DNA of 64,000 nt from an uncultured Bacilli bacterium (lineage in GTDB: Bacteria > Bacillota_I > Bacilli_A > RF39 > UBA660), in contig CAKOKD010000001.1 of NCBI GenBank assembly GCA_934090935.1, positions 1 through 64,000 on the forward strand, written 5' to 3'. Each line of letters opens with the position of its first letter. Positions within the stretch are counted from its first letter, which is position 1. This document shows, one piece after another, positions 24,597 to 34,047 of the stretch. A program made the position numbers and the translations under genes. A model generated the notes under the pieces. The model was not told where the DNA came from. It worked only from the letters and a program-made list of their open reading frames with translations, and ran no database searches.

Positions 24597-25713
24597 TACA
24601 TTTTTTAAAATATTAAAAAAATATAAAGGATTAATTATACTTTATAGTGTCATTTTAGTAGGTTTTGGTGGTATAAATGTTACTACAAATGAAAACAACG
24701 TTTTATATGAAGCAGAAAAGCCTAAAATAGCTATTATAAATAAAGATGAAAAATCAATTGTTACGGATAATTTTATTCAATATTTATCTTCTAGATGCGA
24801 AATCAAAGAATATGGTGAAGATGATATCGATGATGCGTTATTTTATAGACAAGTTAGTTATGTGTTATATATAGATGAAGGATTTAATAAAAATGATAAA
24901 GATAAACTTAGTATTAAAACTACTGATGATTATGATTCAACACTTGCTCAAATGTATGTGGATCGTTACTTAAAGACTCAAGATATATATTTATCGATGT
25001 TTGAAAGTGAAACTGAAGCAATTGAAAATTTAAATACGGCTTTAAATGTGGATGTTAAAATAGATTTAACTTCAAAAAAGGATACAATAGCATCTTCTAA
25101 AATAAATACGTATTTCAATTTTGCTAGTTATTCTTTACTTGCTGGTTTAATAATTGTTTTAGGCACTATTTTAGCTGTCTTTAATGAAAGAAAAATTAAA
25201 ATGCGTTCAATTATCAGCAGTACAAGTTATAAAATAAGAAATAGAAGTATTATATTATCAAGTATGGTATATGCTGTTTCTTTATGGGCATTTTATATGA
25301 TTATTGGACTTATTTTATTTAAATCTGAATTATTAAATTATTATGGATTAATATATGCGCTTAATTCTTTAATATTTACATTTGCTGCGTTAGCGTTAGG
25401 AATATTATTAAGCAATTTGATAAACAATAAAAATGCTTTAGGAGGAGTAGTTAATGTTATCGCGGTTGGTACATCATTCTTATCTGGAGTGTTTGTACCT
25501 TTAGAATATTTACCTGATTCTGTAATAAACATTGCTCATATATTTCCAACTTATTGGTATGTATGTGCAAACAATATGGTTTCTAATTTAACTGACTTAA
25601 GTTTAGATAGTTTAAAACCGATCTTGATTAATGATTTAGTTATATTAGGATTTATGGCGTTATTTATCATTTTAAATAGTATTGTCGTGTTTAAAAAACA
25701 AAAAATAGCTTAG
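24583..25713 (+). CDS. ABC-2 type transporter permease
   Basis: This 376-residue protein has the same layout as the upstream permease: a first membrane segment (about residues 15-33), an extracytoplasmic domain to about residue 175, then five or six segments, with SGVFVPLEYLPDSV near the end, a typical ABC-2 block. It overlaps the previous gene by 14 bases and is the last gene of the operon, followed by a terminator. Confidence 0.88.
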   Translation: MTVSSTFFKILKKYKGLIILYSVILVGFGGINVTTNENNVLYEAEKPKIAIINKDEKSIVTDNFIQYLSSRCEIKEYGEDDIDDALFYRQVSYVLYIDEGFNKNDKDKLSIKTTDDYDSTLAQMYVDRYLKTQDIYLSMFESETEAIENLNTALNVDVKIDLTSKKDTIASSKINTYFNFASYSLLAGLIIVLGTILAVFNERKIKMRSIISSTSYKIRNRSIILSSMVYAVSLWAFYMIIGLILFKSELLNYYGLIYALNSLIFTFAALALGILLSNLINNKNALGGVVNVIAVGTSFLSGVFVPLEYLPDSVINIAHIFPTYWYVCANNMVSNLTDLSLDSLKPILINDLVILGFMALFIILNSIVVFKKQKIA

Positions 25714-25742
25714 AAGTTTTTAGTTGAAGCTAAAGACTTTTT
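25714..25742 (+). terminator. Terminator of the TetR/ABC-2 operon
   Basis: AAGTTTTTAG (25714-25723) pairs with CTAAAGACTT (25730-25739) with one mismatch, followed by T residues. Confidence 0.7.
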
Positions 25743-25790
25743 CTATGGATTTATATTATGCTATTTGATATAATTTTTGTAGGTGATAAT

Positions 25791-26852
25791 ATGGCTAGAA
25801 CAAAGAAAAAAGTTTTGGATAATAAATGTCCTAGATGTCAAGCTCCTATTAAGTTTAATCCTAAACTTGGCCTTTTTAAATGTGAATATTGTGAAGGAGA
25901 GTTTAGTGCTGAAGAACTAAAAGACATGTCTTCTGAAGAAAATAATGTCTTAGAAAGCAGTGTTGAATATACAAACTATAATTGTCCTGATTGTGGAGCC
26001 GTTATTATAACTGATGAAAATACCGCAGCAACATTCTGTGTTTATTGTGGTAATACCTCGATAATAAAAAGTCGTTTAAGCAACGCTTTTGCTCCTAGCT
26101 TAATAATACCTTTTAAACATACTAAAGAAGAAGCAATAAGTGCCTTTAAGAGTTTAAAAAAAGGAAGGCCTTTGATACCCAAAGAATTTATCAATGAGAA
26201 AAATATTGAAAAGATTACGGGAATATACATTCCATTTTGGCTTTTTGACCTTGAGTCTAGTGGAGAGATAACAATTGATGCAACCAGAGTTAACAGTTGG
26301 TCTCGTGGTGATACGCATTATACAAAAACGGATTATTTTAAAGTTGTTCGTGATGGAAGCATGAATTTCTACCGTGTTCCTGTAGATGGTTCAGTTCGTT
26401 TTGAAAACGATATAATGAATTCTATTGAACCTTTTGATTATAAAAAACTTGTTCCTTATAATCATGCTTATCTTTCCGGCTTTTTAGCAGAGAAATATGA
26501 TGTTGAAAGTGATGATGCATTGGTTGATGCAAAAAGTCGAACTTTAAAGAGTGCAAAAGAGGAGATGCTTTCAAGCGCAATAGGTTATGCTTCTAAAGTG
26601 ATCTCGTCTGAAAACTTAACCTCAACTCTTATCAATAAAGAATATGTTTTGTTACCAGTATACATGGTAAACGTAAAGTATAAGGATAAATATTATATCT
26701 TCGCGATGAATGGAGAAAGTGGAAACTTTGTTGGAAATATTCCATTGGATAAAAAGAAAGCCTTTTTTCTAGGATGTGTTCTTTTTGTATCAATATTTAT
26801 ATTTGTTCTTATATTTTCCTATATAATATTTCTTGTAGGAGGTAATGGATAA
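25791..26852 (+). CDS. Double zinc-ribbon membrane protein
   Basis: This 353-residue protein starts with two zinc ribbons, CPRCQAPI...CEYCEGEF (about residues 14-40) and CPDCGAVI...CVYCGN (about 64-88), then a soluble domain rich in aromatic residues and a C-terminal membrane segment (about 323-345). Such proteins are often annotated as helicase-like because of the zinc ribbon, but no helicase motif is present. The ATG at 25791 is chosen because AGGTGAT lies before it and TATAAT (25769-25774) lies inside the longer frame. It overlaps the TPM-domain gene by one base, so the pair are co-transcribed; both may act in envelope quality control (inference). Confidence 0.75.
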   Translation: MARTKKKVLDNKCPRCQAPIKFNPKLGLFKCEYCEGEFSAEELKDMSSEENNVLESSVEYTNYNCPDCGAVIITDENTAATFCVYCGNTSIIKSRLSNAFAPSLIIPFKHTKEEAISAFKSLKKGRPLIPKEFINEKNIEKITGIYIPFWLFDLESSGEITIDATRVNSWSRGDTHYTKTDYFKVVRDGSMNFYRVPVDGSVRFENDIMNSIEPFDYKKLVPYNHAYLSGFLAEKYDVESDDALVDAKSRTLKSAKEEMLSSAIGYASKVISSENLTSTLINKEYVLLPVYMVNVKYKDKYYIFAMNGESGNFVGNIPLDKKKAFFLGCVLFVSIFIFVLIFSYIIFLVGGNG

Positions 26853-27787
26853 TGAAAAAAGGATTTATTTATTTACTTCTTATCATCTCTTTAATTCCTG
26901 GAGTTATCTTCGCTTCTAGTGTAAGCGCTGATAGTAAAAAAGTCAGAGATGAAAGCAATAACTATGGTGTTTCGAAGAAATGGGATATGTCTAGTCAAAC
27001 TAGAATAAATCATGCAATGAATACTCCTTATGTGGATGCTTCTCAAAAAATATATGATTATTCAAATGTTTTAAGTGAGGATGAAGAAAAAACTTTAAAG
27101 GAAGAGATTGATAATTTTATTGAAAAGACAAAATTCGATTTGGTTTTTGTAAGTGTTGATTTACCATATTCTTTAGACAGTGTTAATGAAGATTATGCAG
27201 CCGATTTTTATGATTACAATGACTTTGGATTGAATGATAAATACTATTCTGGTGTATTGCTTCTAAGGAATACTTATGAAAATGATCCTTATTATAATAT
27301 ATATACATTTGGTTCTGCTCAGTTATATTTCTCTTATGACAGATTGGAAAATATTCTTGATGAAATATATCCAAATTTTAAAAATGGAGTTGATTATAAA
27401 GGTGGAATCGAAACATTTATTCATAAACTAGAGGTATATTATGATAAAGGTATACCAGATGAGATGAAATATAGTAAGTTGGATGAGTATGGCAATGTCT
27501 ATGAAACCTATAGACCTCCATATTTTATTGCATTTCTTGTAAGCATTATTTCATCTATAATAATTATTATCGTTATGATAAACAAAAATAAGATGGTAAG
27601 AAAAGCAACTACTGCATTTAACTATTTGGATAAAGACTCAATAAAATATAATAAAAAAAGTGATACTTATTTGAGAAGTCATACCACAAGCTATAAAACA
27701 AGTTCATCATCAGGAGGATCTAGTGGAGGACATAGCAGTGGTTCAAGTGGTGGTGGACACTCGTCTGGAGGAGGAAGACATGGATAA
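26852..27787 (+). CDS. TPM-domain membrane protein with Gly/Ser/His-rich tail
   Basis: This 311-residue protein has a signal peptide (residues 1-22), a TPM domain (about residues 60-195, from VDASQKIYDYSNVLSEDEEKTLKEEIDNF to GIETFIHKLE), a membrane segment (about 222-245) and a cytoplasmic tail ending in a GGSSGGHSSGSSGGGHSSGG-type low-complexity region. TPM proteins sit at the cell surface and are linked with membrane protein turnover and LemA-type proteins. Its last eight bases overlap the prfB start. Confidence 0.85.
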   Translation: MKKGFIYLLLIISLIPGVIFASSVSADSKKVRDESNNYGVSKKWDMSSQTRINHAMNTPYVDASQKIYDYSNVLSEDEEKTLKEEIDNFIEKTKFDLVFVSVDLPYSLDSVNEDYAADFYDYNDFGLNDKYYSGVLLLRNTYENDPYYNIYTFGSAQLYFSYDRLENILDEIYPNFKNGVDYKGGIETFIHKLEVYYDKGIPDEMKYSKLDEYGNVYETYRPPYFIAFLVSIISSIIIIIVMINKNKMVRKATTAFNYLDKDSIKYNKKSDTYLRSHTTSYKTSSSSGGSSGGHSSGSSGGGHSSGGGRHG

Positions 27788-28881
27788 TTTAGAAAATATA
27801 AAAATGACGTTAAATGATTATAGAAATCAACTAAATAGTTTAGGGAGGTCACTTTGACGTTGATGGAATAAAAAAAGAAATCGCTTCTTTAGAGGATAAA
27901 TTGAGTGATGAATCTATTTGGTCAAATCAAAGCCTTTATACTGAAATATCTACTAATTTAAATGGTTTAAAAAGAGAAATTGAACTATATAACAGAACTT
28001 TAAAATTGTTGGATGATGATATGGAGATTTTAAACCTTATTGAAGTTGAATTTGATCAACAACTATATGAGGAACTTATAAATTCGGAAAATACAATTAA
28101 GTGTAATTTAAATGAGATAAGCATCAATACTTTACTAAATGGTGAGTTTGATAAAAACAAATGTTATTTAGAGATACATCCAGGAGCTGGTGGTACCGAA
28201 TCTCAAGATTGGGCATCGATGCTTCTTAGAATGTATACGTTATATTTTTCAAAAAACGATATACCATATGAAATTATTGATAAACAGGATGCAAGTGATG
28301 CAGGAATCAAAAGTGTAACTTTATATGTAAAAAAAATGTATTCTTATGGTTATTTGAAGGGCGAAATCGGTGTTCATAGATTGGTTAGAATCAGTCCGTT
28401 TGATGCTAATCATCGAAGACATACATCTTTTGCCGCAGTAAATATCACACCTGAGATAGAAAATGCATCCGTATCGATTAATGATGACGATGTAAGAGTT
28501 GATGTATATAGATCAAGTGGAAATGGTGGACAAGGTGTAAACACAACGGATTCTGCTGTTAGACTTACGCATCTTCCAACAGGAATTGTAGTAACTGTTC
28601 AAAATGAAAGAAGTCAAATAAGAAACAAAGAGATTGCGTTTAAAATACTTAAAAGTAAATTATTTAACCTAAAAATGATGGAACAAAATGATAAGTTAAA
28701 TTCCATAAAGGGAAATAGTTCAATAGATTTCGGTAGTCAAATTAGAAATTATGTATTAGAACCATATAGTTTGGTAAAAGATTTAAGAAGTGGATACGAA
28801 TCAACTAATCCGGAGAAAATATTGGATGGTGATATCGGTGAACTTTTAGAAAAAGATTTATTGTGGGGTAAAAATGAATAA
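27780..28881 (+). CDS. prfB: Peptide chain release factor 2 (programmed +1 frameshift)
   Basis: RF2 reads UAA and UGA and releases the peptide. The gene starts at ATG 27780 and reads 25 codons to CTT followed by an in-frame TGA at 27855-27857. An internal Shine-Dalgarno-like AGGGAGG (27842-27848) lies just before CTT TGA C, the classic autoregulatory frameshift site. After skipping T27855 the frame continues as GAC to TAA at 28881, giving about 366 residues. The GGQ motif (SGNGGQGVN) and the RF2 specificity tripeptide SPF (RISPFDANHRRHTSF) are present. It overlaps the TPM gene by eight bases and YitT by eight. A simple reading would wrongly start the gene at about 27901. Confidence 0.95.
27842..27858 (+). 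promoter_or_regulatory. prfB programmed +1 frameshift site
   Basis: AGGGAGG (27842-27848), then TCA and the slippery CTT TGA C (27852-27858). Low RF2 lets the ribosome slip from CTT to TTT and shift by one base, which makes more RF2. Confidence 0.93.
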
Positions 28882-29707
28882 GCTAGTTCGTCTATTTTAT
28901 TTAATAGCAGGAGTAATTATCATATCTTTAAGTTTGAACTATTTTATTATACCTAATACTTTGGTCAGCTTTGGTACAGATGGAGTTTCTTTATTGCTTT
29001 CATATTTGTTTCATTCAAATGTCTATGTAAACATGTTAATATTGAATGTTATTTTGTTGCTTATCGCATCCATATTGGTTGAAAAAAACACATTAAAAAG
29101 TTATATACTTCCTTCAATATTGATTCCTGTTTTTGGATATAGCATATCTTTTTTTACTAAAGCGTATCCAATAGAATTGCCGGAGATGATTTTGAATGTA
29201 GTAGTTTCCTCATTTATGTTAGGTATTGGATATGGACTTATATATAAACAAGGCTTTAAAGCCGGTTCGATATTTCTAATTGAGGATATGCTAAGCCATT
29301 TAACCAAAGTACATTTAAAAATATATTCATTAGCAATTGATATTGTGCTTGTTATAATCAGTAGTGTTTTAATCGATTTAAATATTGGACTTTATTCTGC
29401 TATCATGATTATAGTTGTTAAATATTTAATTGAAAAGGCTGATGTTGGTTATTATGAGGATAAAATGTTTTATATAATCACGAAGAAAGAGAATGAAGTA
29501 AAGGACTATATAATGAATGAACTTCATTATAAATTAACTACTCTTGATGTTAAAGGTGGATATAGTAAAAAAGATAATCATATTTTATTATCCATCATAT
29601 CAGCAGGCGACTATTACAAGCTAAAAAGTGGAATAAAACTTATCGATAAATCAGCCTTTATCGCGATTGTTGATACATATGATTGTATCAATAGAAAGGA
29701 AATTTAA
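28874..29707 (+). CDS. YitT family membrane protein
   Basis: This 277-residue protein has an N-terminal hydrophobic domain with five or six membrane segments (residues 8-190; FIIPNTLVSFGTDGVSLLLSYLF is the family's first conserved loop) and a C-terminal DUF2179 domain (FYIITKKENEVKDYIMNELHYKLTTLDVKGGYSKKDN). YitT proteins are of unknown function and may bind a small ligand through DUF2179. It overlaps prfB by eight bases. Confidence 0.88.
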   Translation: MNKLVRLFYLIAGVIIISLSLNYFIIPNTLVSFGTDGVSLLLSYLFHSNVYVNMLILNVILLLIASILVEKNTLKSYILPSILIPVFGYSISFFTKAYPIELPEMILNVVVSSFMLGIGYGLIYKQGFKAGSIFLIEDMLSHLTKVHLKIYSLAIDIVLVIISSVLIDLNIGLYSAIMIIVVKYLIEKADVGYYEDKMFYIITKKENEVKDYIMNELHYKLTTLDVKGGYSKKDNHILLSIISAGDYYKLKSGIKLIDKSAFIAIVDTYDCINRKEI

Positions 29708-30154
29708 ATGAAAAAAATAAAAGTAATAATATTGGTGTTAGGTGTTATAATTCTTTCCGCTTGTGGAACGGAGAAGAAAAGTATCACGGGTGAAGAGTTT
29801 AAAAACACTTTAACAAATTTAAATTATACAGTTAAAAATTCTTTAGATGACTATGACTATGCGATAGCTGCCTATAATGCCAGTAAAAATGGTGTAAATG
29901 TATTTTTTTTAAAGGGTAAACAAAAATATGATGTTGAAGGAATATTTATTGATGAGTATCAAAATCTGTTCAACAGTATAGAAGGGAATTATAGTAAGAA
30001 ACTAACCAATGGTAAGTCTTGGACTAGTTTAAAACTTAAAACCAGTGATAGAGGATATTATCTTTCATGGGTTCAAGATACTTATATAGTTATAAATTAT
30101 GCTCTTGATCATGAAAATGATGTTAATAAATTAATTGAATCCATTGGATATTAA
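29708..30154 (+). CDS. Putative lipoprotein
   Basis: This 148-residue protein has a lipoprotein signal peptide, MKKIKVIILVLGVIILSACG, with lipobox LSAC and Cys at residue 19, so it would be attached to the outer face of the membrane. The remaining 129 residues hold no motif I recognise. It starts directly after the YitT stop, with AAAGGAAA as the ribosome binding site, so it is co-transcribed. Confidence 0.7.
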   Translation: MKKIKVIILVLGVIILSACGTEKKSITGEEFKNTLTNLNYTVKNSLDDYDYAIAAYNASKNGVNVFFLKGKQKYDVEGIFIDEYQNLFNSIEGNYSKKLTNGKSWTSLKLKTSDRGYYLSWVQDTYIVINYALDHENDVNKLIESIGY

Positions 30155-30240
30155 TTCGTGTGTAAAAGAATGTGTAAATATACATTTTTTTTGTAAATGG
30201 ATCTCAGATAATTGGTATACTATTCATAGGTGATTATTTT

Positions 30241-30627
30241 ATGCAAGAAAAGATAAACAATTTCAATCTAGAGATTGATTCAATAAATATAGTTATTGAT
30301 AAGCTTGTAACAAAACAAAACTCAAGTGTTTTTGATAAATTATGTATAAAATGTAATGCTTTGCTTGATAAGATAATTGATGCAACAGAAAATATAGTTA
30401 CTAGAGAAGAAAGACAAAGCATTATCTCTGTTTTAAGAAGACTTAGATCTTCAGCTCAAGTACTATCCGATTATAAGAGTTATCTAATAACTGCAATAGA
30501 CGAAAACATAAGAGAATTAAGCAGTGGATCTAATGTTGTTGAGTTCCCAAGTGGAAGCAATTTGAATTTACAAAATGAAAAAGAAAAGACACTAGTTTTA
30601 GTTAATGATAATAAAAATGCTGCATAG
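30241..30627 (+). CDS. Hypothetical helical protein
   Basis: I do not recognise this 128-residue protein. It is highly helical and charged in residues 1-95 with heptad-like hydrophobic spacing, followed by a Ser/Gly/Asn-rich tail. A likely promoter (GTATACTAT, 30216-30224) and AGGTGAT lie just upstream. A terminator (30613-30638) follows. Confidence 0.5.
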   Translation: MQEKINNFNLEIDSINIVIDKLVTKQNSSVFDKLCIKCNALLDKIIDATENIVTREERQSIISVLRRLRSSAQVLSDYKSYLITAIDENIRELSSGSNVVEFPSGSNLNLQNEKEKTLVLVNDNKNAA

Positions 30628-30638
30628 CATTTTTTTTC
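30613..30638 (+). terminator. Terminator after the helical protein gene
   Basis: AATGC (30616-30620) pairs with GCATT (30627-30631), followed by a T run; it overlaps the stop codon. Confidence 0.65.
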
Positions 30639-30710
30639 ATAATATATTCACAAATAAGTTATATATTTTATTTGTTGGATGTGATAAAATATAGAATAGG
30701 TGAATATGAT

Positions 30711-31643
30711 ATGGGCATGAAAACATTTAAAACTTTAGATGAACAAATCGAAATTTTGAAAAACAAAGGCCTTGTTATCGACGATATTGAATACACTAAA
30801 AACATAATATTAAGAGAGAATTATTTCTTTTTAATGGGATATCGTCATTTATTTATGGATTCAGTGAATAAAAAGGTGTTTTTAAATGGTACAAACTTTA
30901 GAGAATTATATTCGTTATTTTATTTTGACAGACAATTAAGAAATATTATGTTTAAAAATATTTTAATTATTGAAAACAATACCAAAAGTATATTTTCATA
31001 TGTTTTATCTCAAAAGTATGGTTATAAGGAAAGTGATTATTTAAGAAATATAAACTATAATCAAGCTCCGGATAAAGTAAGACAGGTTAATGACTTATTG
31101 AAGAAGATGAAAAGACAGATTAGAGTTAATGGTGGTCAGCATGAAGCGACTAAGCATTATATAAATAATTATGGTTACATTCCTCTTTGGGTAGTTGTTA
31201 AAGTTTTGTCATTCGGGATTACAAGCGAACTTTATACAATTATGAAACCGCAAGATCAAAGAGAAATAGCGAAGTATTATGATGTAGAACCAGAGAATTT
31301 ACTTCAATTTTTACCGATACTTTCTAATTATCGTAATTTATGTGCTCATGAGGATATTTTATTTGAGCATCGTACTCAGAAAGTCATTCCTGACAACATT
31401 TATCACGATAGTTTAAATATACCAAAGATAAACGATGAATATATTTATGGTAAGGGAGATCTATTTTCGGTGGCTATTATTTTTAAATATTTACTTTCTA
31501 AAGATGATTTTAGATTATTTATGAATGAGTTTTCTTATGAAATAGATGCATTAGCTGGAAAATTAAAGACTGTATCTATTGATAAGGTTCTTGCTAAAAT
31601 GGGATTTCCAATCAATTATAAGTCTCTTTTAGATATGGAATAG
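30711..31643 (+). CDS. Abi_2 family (AbiD/AbiF-like) HEPN defence protein
   Basis: This 310-residue protein starts with the Abi_2 opening KTFKTLDEQIEILKNKGLVIDD...ILRENYFFLMGYRHLFM and has FRELYSLFYFDRQLRNIMFKNILIIENNTKSIFSYVLSQKYG in the middle. The motif YRNLCAHEDILF (about residues 212-223) holds an R-x4-H arrangement typical of HEPN ribonucleases. Abi_2 proteins abort phage infection, probably by cleaving RNA. The ATG at 30711 follows AGGTGA; the frame is open from 30672. It is a single gene between a terminator and htrA, with no other defence gene beside it. Confidence 0.85.
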   Translation: MGMKTFKTLDEQIEILKNKGLVIDDIEYTKNIILRENYFFLMGYRHLFMDSVNKKVFLNGTNFRELYSLFYFDRQLRNIMFKNILIIENNTKSIFSYVLSQKYGYKESDYLRNINYNQAPDKVRQVNDLLKKMKRQIRVNGGQHEATKHYINNYGYIPLWVVVKVLSFGITSELYTIMKPQDQREIAKYYDVEPENLLQFLPILSNYRNLCAHEDILFEHRTQKVIPDNIYHDSLNIPKINDEYIYGKGDLFSVAIIFKYLLSKDDFRLFMNEFSYEIDALAGKLKTVSIDKVLAKMGFPINYKSLLDME

Positions 31644-31654
31644 GAGGATATTTT

Positions 31655-32788
31655 ATGGAAGAGAACAAAAAAAATAGAAAAGGATTAAGTGTTGCAATTA
31701 TAGTTGGTATTATAATACTTGTACTTGTTGCAGTTGGTGATATAGTTGTTAACTATGTACCATTAAAGGAGATATTCAGTAAAAATGTAAAATACGTTAC
31801 TGAAAAAGAAGTTACGGTTACAGATAAAGGAATAAGTGATGCTGTTTCTAAATTATATGATGCATCTGTTATTGTTGAAGTTGGGTCTAGTGAGGATAAA
31901 CTAAGTGGATGGGGAAGCGGTTTTGTATATAAAACTGATAGCAAATATGGTTATATATTTACAAATCATCATGTTGTTGATGGAGCAAAGACAATAAAAA
32001 TCGTTTTATCCAATGAAACTGAAGTAACTGGAGAATTTGTTGGAAGTGATGAATATGCTGATGTTGCAGTTGTTAAGATTCCTAAAGATAAAGTTATTGC
32101 AGTTGCTGAAATTGGTAAAAGTGAGGATGTTTTAGTTGGGGATACAATATTCGCTATTGGAACCCCAGTAAGTCTTGAGTATTCTTTCACAGTTACTCGT
32201 GGAATTCTTAGTGGAAAGAATCGTATGGTTGAGATGAGTTCATCTAAGAAAAGCTATTATGGACAAAGTGGAGATTCTTGGTATATGAATCTACTTCAAA
32301 TCGATGCTTCAATAAACTCTGGTAATTCAGGTGGTCCACTTGCTAATTCAAATGGTGAAGTAATCGGTATTACAAATAGTAAATTATCATCATCTACATT
32401 AAGTGGAACGTCTATTGAAAATATGGGATTTGCTATTCCAATTGAAGATGCCTTATCTGTTGCTGAGTATTTAGAAAACAACGGAAAAGTTTCGAGACCA
32501 GTTTTAGGTGTTACGATGACTTCTGTTGAAGGTGCAGAATATAATGGTGTAAAAATAAGTGATAGCATTACAAGTGGAGCTGTTGTTACTGATGTATCAA
32601 GTGGTTCTACAGCTGATGCTGCTAAACTTAAAAAAGGTGATGTAATTATTAAATTAGATGATTATAATATCAAAGACTATAAATATTTGAAATATTATCT
32701 TTACCGTTATAGAGTTGGAGATAAAGTAAAAATAACTTATATCAGAGATGGTAAAGAGAAAACTGTTGAAGTTACATTAAAGGATTAG
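31655..32788 (+). CDS. htrA: HtrA/DegP-like serine protease
   Basis: This 377-residue protein has a membrane anchor (about residues 10-31), a trypsin-like domain with the triad His in FTNHHVVDGA, Asp in EYADVAVVKI and Ser in INSGNSGGPLANSNGEVIG, and a C-terminal PDZ domain (about residues 275-377). It degrades or refolds damaged secreted proteins on the outer side of the membrane. It follows the Abi_2 gene by 11 bases with an AGGAGGA site and ends in a terminator. Confidence 0.92.
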   Translation: MEENKKNRKGLSVAIIVGIIILVLVAVGDIVVNYVPLKEIFSKNVKYVTEKEVTVTDKGISDAVSKLYDASVIVEVGSSEDKLSGWGSGFVYKTDSKYGYIFTNHHVVDGAKTIKIVLSNETEVTGEFVGSDEYADVAVVKIPKDKVIAVAEIGKSEDVLVGDTIFAIGTPVSLEYSFTVTRGILSGKNRMVEMSSSKKSYYGQSGDSWYMNLLQIDASINSGNSGGPLANSNGEVIGITNSKLSSSTLSGTSIENMGFAIPIEDALSVAEYLENNGKVSRPVLGVTMTSVEGAEYNGVKISDSITSGAVVTDVSSGSTADAAKLKKGDVIIKLDDYNIKDYKYLKYYLYRYRVGDKVKITYIRDGKEKTVEVTLKD

Positions 32789-32806
32789 TTTTAATCCTTT
32801 TATTTT
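32779..32806 (+). terminator. Terminator after htrA
   Basis: AAAGGATTA (32779-32787) pairs with TAATCCTTT (32792-32800), followed by a T-rich tail; it overlaps the htrA stop. Confidence 0.8.
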
Positions 32807-32850
32807 GTCTTTATTCTTGATATAATACTTTGTGAATTGGATGTGATAAC

Positions 32851-33951
32851 ATGGCTTTAAAAGCTGGAATAGTAGGATTACCAAACGTTGGAAAGTCAAC
32901 TTTATTTAATGCAATAACGAAGGCAGGTGCACTTGCTGCAAATTATCCTTTTGCTACAATTGAACCAAATGTAGGAGTTGTTACTGTACCTGATACGAGA
33001 CTTGACTATTTAGTTGAATATTATAAACCAAAAAGTGTCGTACCAACTTCATATGAATTTATTGATATAGCTGGTCTTGTTAAAGGTGCATCTAGTGGAG
33101 AAGGACTTGGAAACAAATTTTTAAGTCATATTAGAGAAACTGATGCTATAGTTGAAGTTGTTAGATGTTTTGAAAATAAAGATATAACTCATGTTGAAGG
33201 AAATGTTGATCCTATAAGAGATATTGAAATAATCAATGTAGAATTAATACTTGCTGATTTAGAGATAATTAATAATCGTTTGAATAAAATTGGTAAAAAG
33301 GCTAGTATGACTAAAGATAAAAATGAACTTTTAGAGATAAATACTTTAAAAAAATCAATGGAAGCTTTGGAAAAGAATATACCTTTAAGAAGAGTTGAAT
33401 TTGAGGAAGCTGAAAAGCAAGTGTTGAAAAACTTCTCTTTTATTACAGCAAAACCAATTATTTATGTTGCTAATGTAAATGAAGAGGATGTAGCTGTTGG
33501 AAAAAATGAGTATACTGAAAAAGTTCGAGAGTATGCTGGAGAAGAAAATGCTGGAGTAATCGTAATGTGTGCTAAGATAGAAGAAGATCTTGCTCCACTT
33601 GAGGATGAAGAAAAGCATGAATTTATGAGTGAACTTGGAATAACTTCTAGTGGTCTTGATAAGTTAATATTTGCAACATATGATTTACTTGGCCTTGCAA
33701 CATTCTTTACGAGTGGTACTGATGAATGTCGTGCATGGACATTTAAAAAGGGAATGAAAGCACCAAGTTGTGCTGGATTAATTCATACTGATTTTGAAAG
33801 AGGATTTATTAAAGCTGAAGTAATGAGTTTTGATGATTTTAAAAATTATGGAAGTGAAATTAAAGTAAAAGAAGCAGGTCGAGTTAGACTTGAGGGAAAA
33901 GATTATTTAATGCAAGATGGAGATATAGTTTATTTTAGATTTAATGTTTAA
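32851..33951 (+). CDS. ychF: Ribosome-binding ATPase YchF
   Basis: This 366-residue protein has P-loop PNVGKSTLFNAIT (residues 10-22), NYPFATIEPNVG (G2 region), the G3 block DIAGLVKGASSGEGLGNKFL and a C-terminal TGS domain ending GDIVYFRFNV. YchF belongs to the Obg GTPase family but prefers ATP, binds ribosomes and acts in stress and translation. In related bacteria it lies just upstream of rpsF; here a surface-protein cassette separates them. Its 3' end and terminator (33921-33969) are duplicated at 35518-35566. Confidence 0.95.
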   Translation: MALKAGIVGLPNVGKSTLFNAITKAGALAANYPFATIEPNVGVVTVPDTRLDYLVEYYKPKSVVPTSYEFIDIAGLVKGASSGEGLGNKFLSHIRETDAIVEVVRCFENKDITHVEGNVDPIRDIEIINVELILADLEIINNRLNKIGKKASMTKDKNELLEINTLKKSMEALEKNIPLRRVEFEEAEKQVLKNFSFITAKPIIYVANVNEEDVAVGKNEYTEKVREYAGEENAGVIVMCAKIEEDLAPLEDEEKHEFMSELGITSSGLDKLIFATYDLLGLATFFTSGTDECRAWTFKKGMKAPSCAGLIHTDFERGFIKAEVMSFDDFKNYGSEIKVKEAGRVRLEGKDYLMQDGDIVYFRFNV

Positions 33952-33969
33952 TAAATTATATCTTTTTTT
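33921..33969 (+). repeat. 49-bp repeat, copy 1 (ychF 3' end and terminator)
   Basis: This segment includes the last ten codons of ychF, its stop and a hairpin (AGATATAGTTTATT with AATAAATTATATCT, one G-T pair) plus the T run. A perfect 49-bp copy lies at 35518-35566, flanking the DUF6273 gene. Before the insertion there was probably a single copy joining ychF to rpsF. Confidence 0.9.
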
Positions 33970-34047
33970 TTTTGCTTTTTTCATGAAAAATTATTCCTTG
34001 AAAAAATAGGATATTTACAAGAAGTAGTGTAAATCCTCCAAAATGAC

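Noticed and set aside
25791..26852. Helicase/PriA-like annotation for the zinc-ribbon protein
   Set aside because: Only zinc ribbons and a C-terminal membrane segment are visible; no Walker A or helicase motif exists.
27780..28881. prfB as a frameshifted pseudogene
   Set aside because: The break has all parts of the known programmed +1 frameshift (internal AGGGAGG, CTT TGA C), and the downstream frame is fully conserved.
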